A DNA stretch of 8,467 nucleotides from an uncultured Agathobaculum sp. Its GTDB lineage: Bacteria > Bacillota > Clostridia > Oscillospirales > Butyricicoccaceae. This document shows, piece by piece, positions 7,035 to 8,467 of this stretch; the stretch's first letter is position 1; every line of letters starts with the position of its first letter. Where the stretch lies: the NCBI GenBank assembly GCA_934504345.1, contig CAKSVR010000074.1:1-8467 (forward strand), given 5' to 3'. The notes beneath the pieces were generated by a model. That model had not been told where the DNA came from. It did not search any database and saw nothing but the letters and a program-made list of their open reading frames with translations. A program made the position numbers and the translations under genes.

Positions 7035-8055
7035 ATAGCAGCTCTCGTGTGATGATACTCGTGTGGATATATTCGATGCTCTGCCGCGGTGCTTCCCCCG
7101 TTCGCAGTGTATGCGCGAGCACCTCGATGGCGCGTGTAGTCTGCGCCGAAAAATCCTGATCGACAATGAAGTCCAGCCTGCCGTCCTCTAAATACTGCCG
7201 TGCATACGGCGTCAGGTCGTGACAGACAACGTGGATACGGCGATTGGGCTTTGCGCGCTCGAGCGCATCCATACAGCCGCGCACGGATTCGTTCGCCATG
7301 TAAATGCCGCGCAGCCGCGGATTTTGCCGCACCTGCTGCAATACGCCGTCGTAGGTCAGCTCGTATTGCTCCACGCTCTCGATGACATTGACGTTGACGT
7401 TATCGTCGAAGATCTCGTGCAGCCGGTCGAGAAAGCCGCGCACGCGCAGGCTGTGCGCTGTGAACTCGCGGTTGCCGGTGACGACGAGCACATCCTGTCC
7501 CTCGACATACGGCGCGAGCAGGCCCGCCGCAATGCGGCCTGACTTTACCATATTCTGTCCGATGTGATACAGGCGGCGGCTCTGGCGCACATCCGAGTCG
7601 CAGGTCACGACCGGAATGCCCGAGCTTACCAGCCGGTCGATCTCCTCGCTCATGGCGACCGTGTCCGGCGCAGTGACGATCAGACCGTCGATGCCGCGCT
7701 CCTCCATCCGGCAGATGGCCTCGAAGTAGGCGCGGTGCGAGCGGTTTTTGAGCTCCTCCACCAGCACGTTCACATCATTTAATCCGCGATTGTGGACTGC
7801 CACGCGGATGCCATCGCGCATCCGGCGGATAAAGAACGCATCCCAGCTCGGCAGGATAACGCCGATGCGGAATGCACCGTGTCCCGCGCGGGCGGCCTGC
7901 CGCTGCGACGGCGTTTTGTAGCCGTACTCCAGTATCATCTTCTGCACGCGTTCGCGCACTTCGGGCGCAACATTGGGCCGTCCGTTGACGACACGGTCCA
8001 CCGTCCCGCGCGAAACACCGCATTGATCTGCGATCCACTGTGCAGTTACCTTCAT
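7033..8055 (-). CDS. LacI-family transcriptional regulator with periplasmic-binding-protein-like sensor domain
   Basis: Protein of 340 residues from the ATG at 8055. An N-terminal helix-turn-helix (3-22: VTAQWIADQCGVSRGTVDRV) is followed by NGRPNVAPEVRERV, the standard LacI headpiece. The ligand domain (about 62-335) resembles RbsB/Periplasmic_binding_4 sugar sensors: RIGVILP (63-69), GIDGLIVTAPD (121-131), GIPVVTCDSDV (146-156), NMVKSGRIAAGLL (168-180), and a C-terminal HDLTPYARQYLEDG and DFIVDQD. The hinge is odd: compared with LacI it carries one extra residue, and Arg57 (AARAG, 55-59) replaces the leucine that normally inserts into the operator minor groove. It is the first gene of the efflux operon, so autoregulation is likely. 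It lies divergent to a sugar or inositol dehydrogenase, which suggests a sugar or polyol ligand; that is inference. A start at 8130 is rejected because it lacks a ribosome site and lies before the HTH. Confidence 0.93.
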   Translation of the reverse strand: MKVTAQWIADQCGVSRGTVDRVVNGRPNVAPEVRERVQKMILEYGYKTPSQRQAARAGHGAFRIGVILPSWDAFFIRRMRDGIRVAVHNRGLNDVNVLVEELKNRSHRAYFEAICRMEERGIDGLIVTAPDTVAMSEEIDRLVSSGIPVVTCDSDVRQSRRLYHIGQNMVKSGRIAAGLLAPYVEGQDVLVVTGNREFTAHSLRVRGFLDRLHEIFDDNVNVNVIESVEQYELTYDGVLQQVRQNPRLRGIYMANESVRGCMDALERAKPNRRIHVVCHDLTPYARQYLEDGRLDFIVDQDFSAQTTRAIEVLAHTLRTGEAPRQSIEYIHTSIITRELL

Positions 8056-8063
8056 TGTTAATT

Positions 8064-8070
8064 CTCCTTT
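8064..8070 (-). promoter_or_regulatory. Ribosome binding site fixing the regulator start
   Basis: AAAGGAG on the minus strand lies eight bases before the ATG at 8055. This near-consensus site, together with the LacI headpiece starting at residue 3, excludes the longer in-frame reading from 8130. Confidence 0.9.
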
Positions 8071-8129
8071 ACCGGGCTCTGCGTATCCGTTTCTGACCAA
8101 AAGGACACACTTTTGCCACATTCCGTACA

Positions 8130-8145
8130 TATTTTATCACAGTGC
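8130..8145. repeat. 16-bp direct repeat, copy 1
   Basis: TATTTTATCACAGTGC matches copy 2 (8219-8234, TATTTTAGCACAATGC) at 14 of 16 positions. The copies start 89 bases apart. A weaker relative, TATTTTAGACACACGG, lies at 8171-8186. On the minus strand both full copies read GCAnTGTGnTAAAATA, so each also contains an extended -10-like TGnTAAAAT. They are either regulator sites or tandem promoters. Confidence 0.55.
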
Positions 8146-8159
8146 GATAAAGCACACAA
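8131..8159 (-). promoter_or_regulatory. Probable sigma-A promoter of the regulator/efflux operon
   Basis: On the minus strand TTGTGT (8159-8154), 17 bases, then TAAAAT (8136-8131) preceded by TGA, which gives an extended -10 (TGnTAAAAT). Transcription would start near 8124, leaving a leader of about 70 bases before the regulator's ATG. The -35 matches only three of six consensus bases, but the extended -10 compensates. The spacer is filled by a palindrome. Confidence 0.55.
8133..8151. promoter_or_regulatory. Candidate operator: 19-bp palindrome in the minus-strand promoter
   Basis: TTTATCACAGTGCGATAAA is a dyad about G8142 with eight of nine base pairs symmetric (only A8139/C8145 fail). It covers most of the spacer and part of the -10 box of the predicted regulator promoter. 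Binding there would block RNA polymerase, as expected for an autorepressing LacI-type protein. It has a single central base, unlike the even-length, central-CG operators of classical LacI/GalR members, so the binder could be another factor. Confidence 0.5.
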
Positions 8160-8207
8160 GCATTTCACCGTATTTTAGACACACGGAGAAAATGTGTTGT
8201 CTTTTCC

Positions 8208-8237
8208 TGTGCATTTTCTATTTTAGCACAATGCACA
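8208..8237. repeat. 8-bp inverted repeat around the second direct-repeat copy
   Basis: TGTGCATT (8208-8215) and AATGCACA (8230-8237) are perfect inverted arms with a 14-base spacer. Arm centres are 22 bases apart, about two helical turns, so a dimer could contact both on one face. It may be an operator with separated half-sites; there is no T-run, so it is not a terminator. Confidence 0.4.
8219..8234. repeat. 16-bp direct repeat, copy 2
   Basis: TATTTTAGCACAATGC is the second copy of the element at 8130-8145. On the minus strand it offers TGCTAAAAT as an extended -10, but I find no acceptable -35 box 16-18 bases upstream. A second, distal start for the regulator operon is therefore possible but weak. 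Confidence 0.5.
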
Positions 8238-8268
8238 TGGTTTTTGCACGGTTTTTTTCACCTGCTGT

Positions 8269-8308
8269 CCGCCATTTTTCACCAAACAGAACGTCAAAAA
8301 TTGGGCGG
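8269..8308. repeat. Imperfect inverted repeat upstream of the dehydrogenase promoter
   Basis: CCGCCATTTTT (8269-8279) pairs with AAAAATTGGGCGG (8296-8308) with a two-base bulge, giving eleven possible pairs and a 16-base loop or spacer. It lies 25-64 bases upstream of the -35 box of the plus-strand promoter, a place where activators or a second repressor dimer may bind. It could be chance. Confidence 0.3.
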
Positions 8309-8328
8309 TGCGCTGAAAAATCGCTTTG

Positions 8329-8353
8329 CCACTTGAAGCGTGCCCGCAAGTGG
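8329..8353. promoter_or_regulatory. Candidate operator overlapping the dehydrogenase promoter
   Basis: CCACTTG (8329-8335) and CAAGTGG (8347-8353) form a perfect 7-bp inverted repeat with an 11-base spacer. The left arm contains the first half of the -35 box and the right arm ends two bases before the -10 box. A protein bound here would cover the promoter and repress the dehydrogenase gene. A second, shorter dyad (CGCTT at 8322-8326, AAGCG at 8336-8340) overlaps it. Confidence 0.55.
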
Positions 8354-8361
8354 TTTATAAT
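8333..8361 (+). promoter_or_regulatory. Sigma-A promoter of the divergent dehydrogenase gene
   Basis: TTGAAG (8333-8338), exactly 17 bases, then TATAAT (8356-8361), a perfect -10 with a four-of-six -35. Transcription would begin near 8368, about 25 bases before the ATG, leaving just enough leader for the ribosome site AAGGAG (8378-8383). Confidence 0.85.
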
Positions 8362-8392
8362 AAAATCACCTTATAAAAAGGAGAGAATTACA

Positions 8393-8467
8393 ATGGGCAT
8401 TTTGAAAATTGGCGTTGTAGGCTGCGGCCGAATCGGCAAGCTGCACATCAACAACCTGATCAACTCC
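8393..8467 (+). CDS. Gfo/Idh/MocA-family NAD(P)-dependent dehydrogenase, N-terminal fragment
   Basis: Only 25 codons lie inside the window; the reading frame runs off the right edge without a stop. The peptide begins MGILKIGVVGCGRIGKLH, with the Rossmann dinucleotide motif GCGRIG (10-15) right after the first beta strand. The GRIGKLH form is typical of inositol 2-dehydrogenase and related sugar or polyol dehydrogenases (Gfo/Idh/MocA). AAGGAG (8378-8383) lies nine bases before the ATG. The substrate cannot be decided from this fragment. The divergent LacI-type regulator is a natural candidate controller. Confidence 0.85.
   Translation, partial: MGILKIGVVGCGRIGKLHINNLINS

Larger units (their letters stand above)
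8056..8392. other. Divergent intergenic control region
   Basis: This 337-base AT-rich region lies between the minus-strand regulator/efflux operon and the plus-strand dehydrogenase. I see no gene in it. It holds two back-to-back promoters and at least three inverted repeats plus one direct repeat, each listed separately. The density of dyad symmetry is high for its length, which fits a shared regulatory region. Confidence 0.8.

Noticed and set aside
8056..8130. Longer start for the regulator (25 extra residues)
   Set aside because: No ribosome site, it would begin inside the predicted promoter and leader, and the LacI headpiece starts at the ATG at 8055.
8177..8202. Hairpin AGACACAC with GTGTTGTCT
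   Set aside because: Needs a bulge and a long loop; no T-run and no gene end nearby. Probably chance in a region rich in CACA and TGTG.
8314..8331. CcpA cre-like sequence TGAAAAATCGCTTTGCCA
   Set aside because: Fits the cre consensus only if an extra base is dropped and two end positions are ignored.
1..8467. CRISPR arrays, insertion sequences, tRNA or rRNA genes
   Set aside because: No regularly spaced repeats, no transposase or terminal repeats, and no cloverleaf or rRNA-like sequence seen on either strand.

Overview
The window looks like a piece of a GC-rich, low-redundancy Firmicutes (Clostridia-type, plausibly gut Oscillospirales) chromosome. The evidence is strong AGGAG-type ribosome binding sites, sigma-A-type promoter hexamers, an AT-rich intergenic region between GC-rich genes, and protein families typical of such genomes. 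This placement is an inference; no rRNA or other marker gene is present.

Almost the whole window (about 8130 down to 81) reads as one minus-strand operon. In transcription order it holds: a LacI-type regulator with a sugar-binding-protein-like sensor domain (8055-7033); two tandem, paralogous secreted TolC/OEP-like coiled-coil proteins (7009-5732 and 5714-4446); a lipoprotein membrane-fusion/adaptor protein of the HlyD/AcrA type (4408-3230); and an RND-family (HAE1/SwrC-like) efflux transporter (3223-113). A compact 13-bp-stem terminator (81-110) lies 2 bases beyond the last stop codon. Gaps between genes are 6 to 37 bases, each with a Shine-Dalgarno sequence, so co-transcription is very likely. 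Bases 1-80 hold no gene I can support.

The 337-base region 8056-8392 separates the operon from a divergent plus-strand gene. Only the first 25 codons of that gene are inside the window; it encodes a Gfo/Idh/MocA-type NAD(P)-dependent sugar or inositol dehydrogenase. The region carries a good plus-strand promoter whose -35 box lies inside a 7-bp inverted repeat. It also carries a probable minus-strand promoter whose spacer holds a near-perfect 19-bp palindrome, and a duplicated 16-bp element. These are the likely sites through which the LacI-type protein controls its own operon and possibly the dehydrogenase.

The most interesting point is the architecture. This is a full tripartite-style efflux cassette (RND pump, adaptor and two TolC-like proteins) in what looks like a one-membrane organism. 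Both TolC-like proteins keep the helical TolC repeats, but I see no beta-barrel strand segments, and the adaptor has lost two of the three residues of the RLS motif that docks onto TolC in Gram-negative pumps. The hypothesis is a barrel-less helical conduit or sheath across the Gram-positive cell wall, under control of a sugar-responsive regulator. Families and coordinates are read directly from sequence; the conduit idea is inference.
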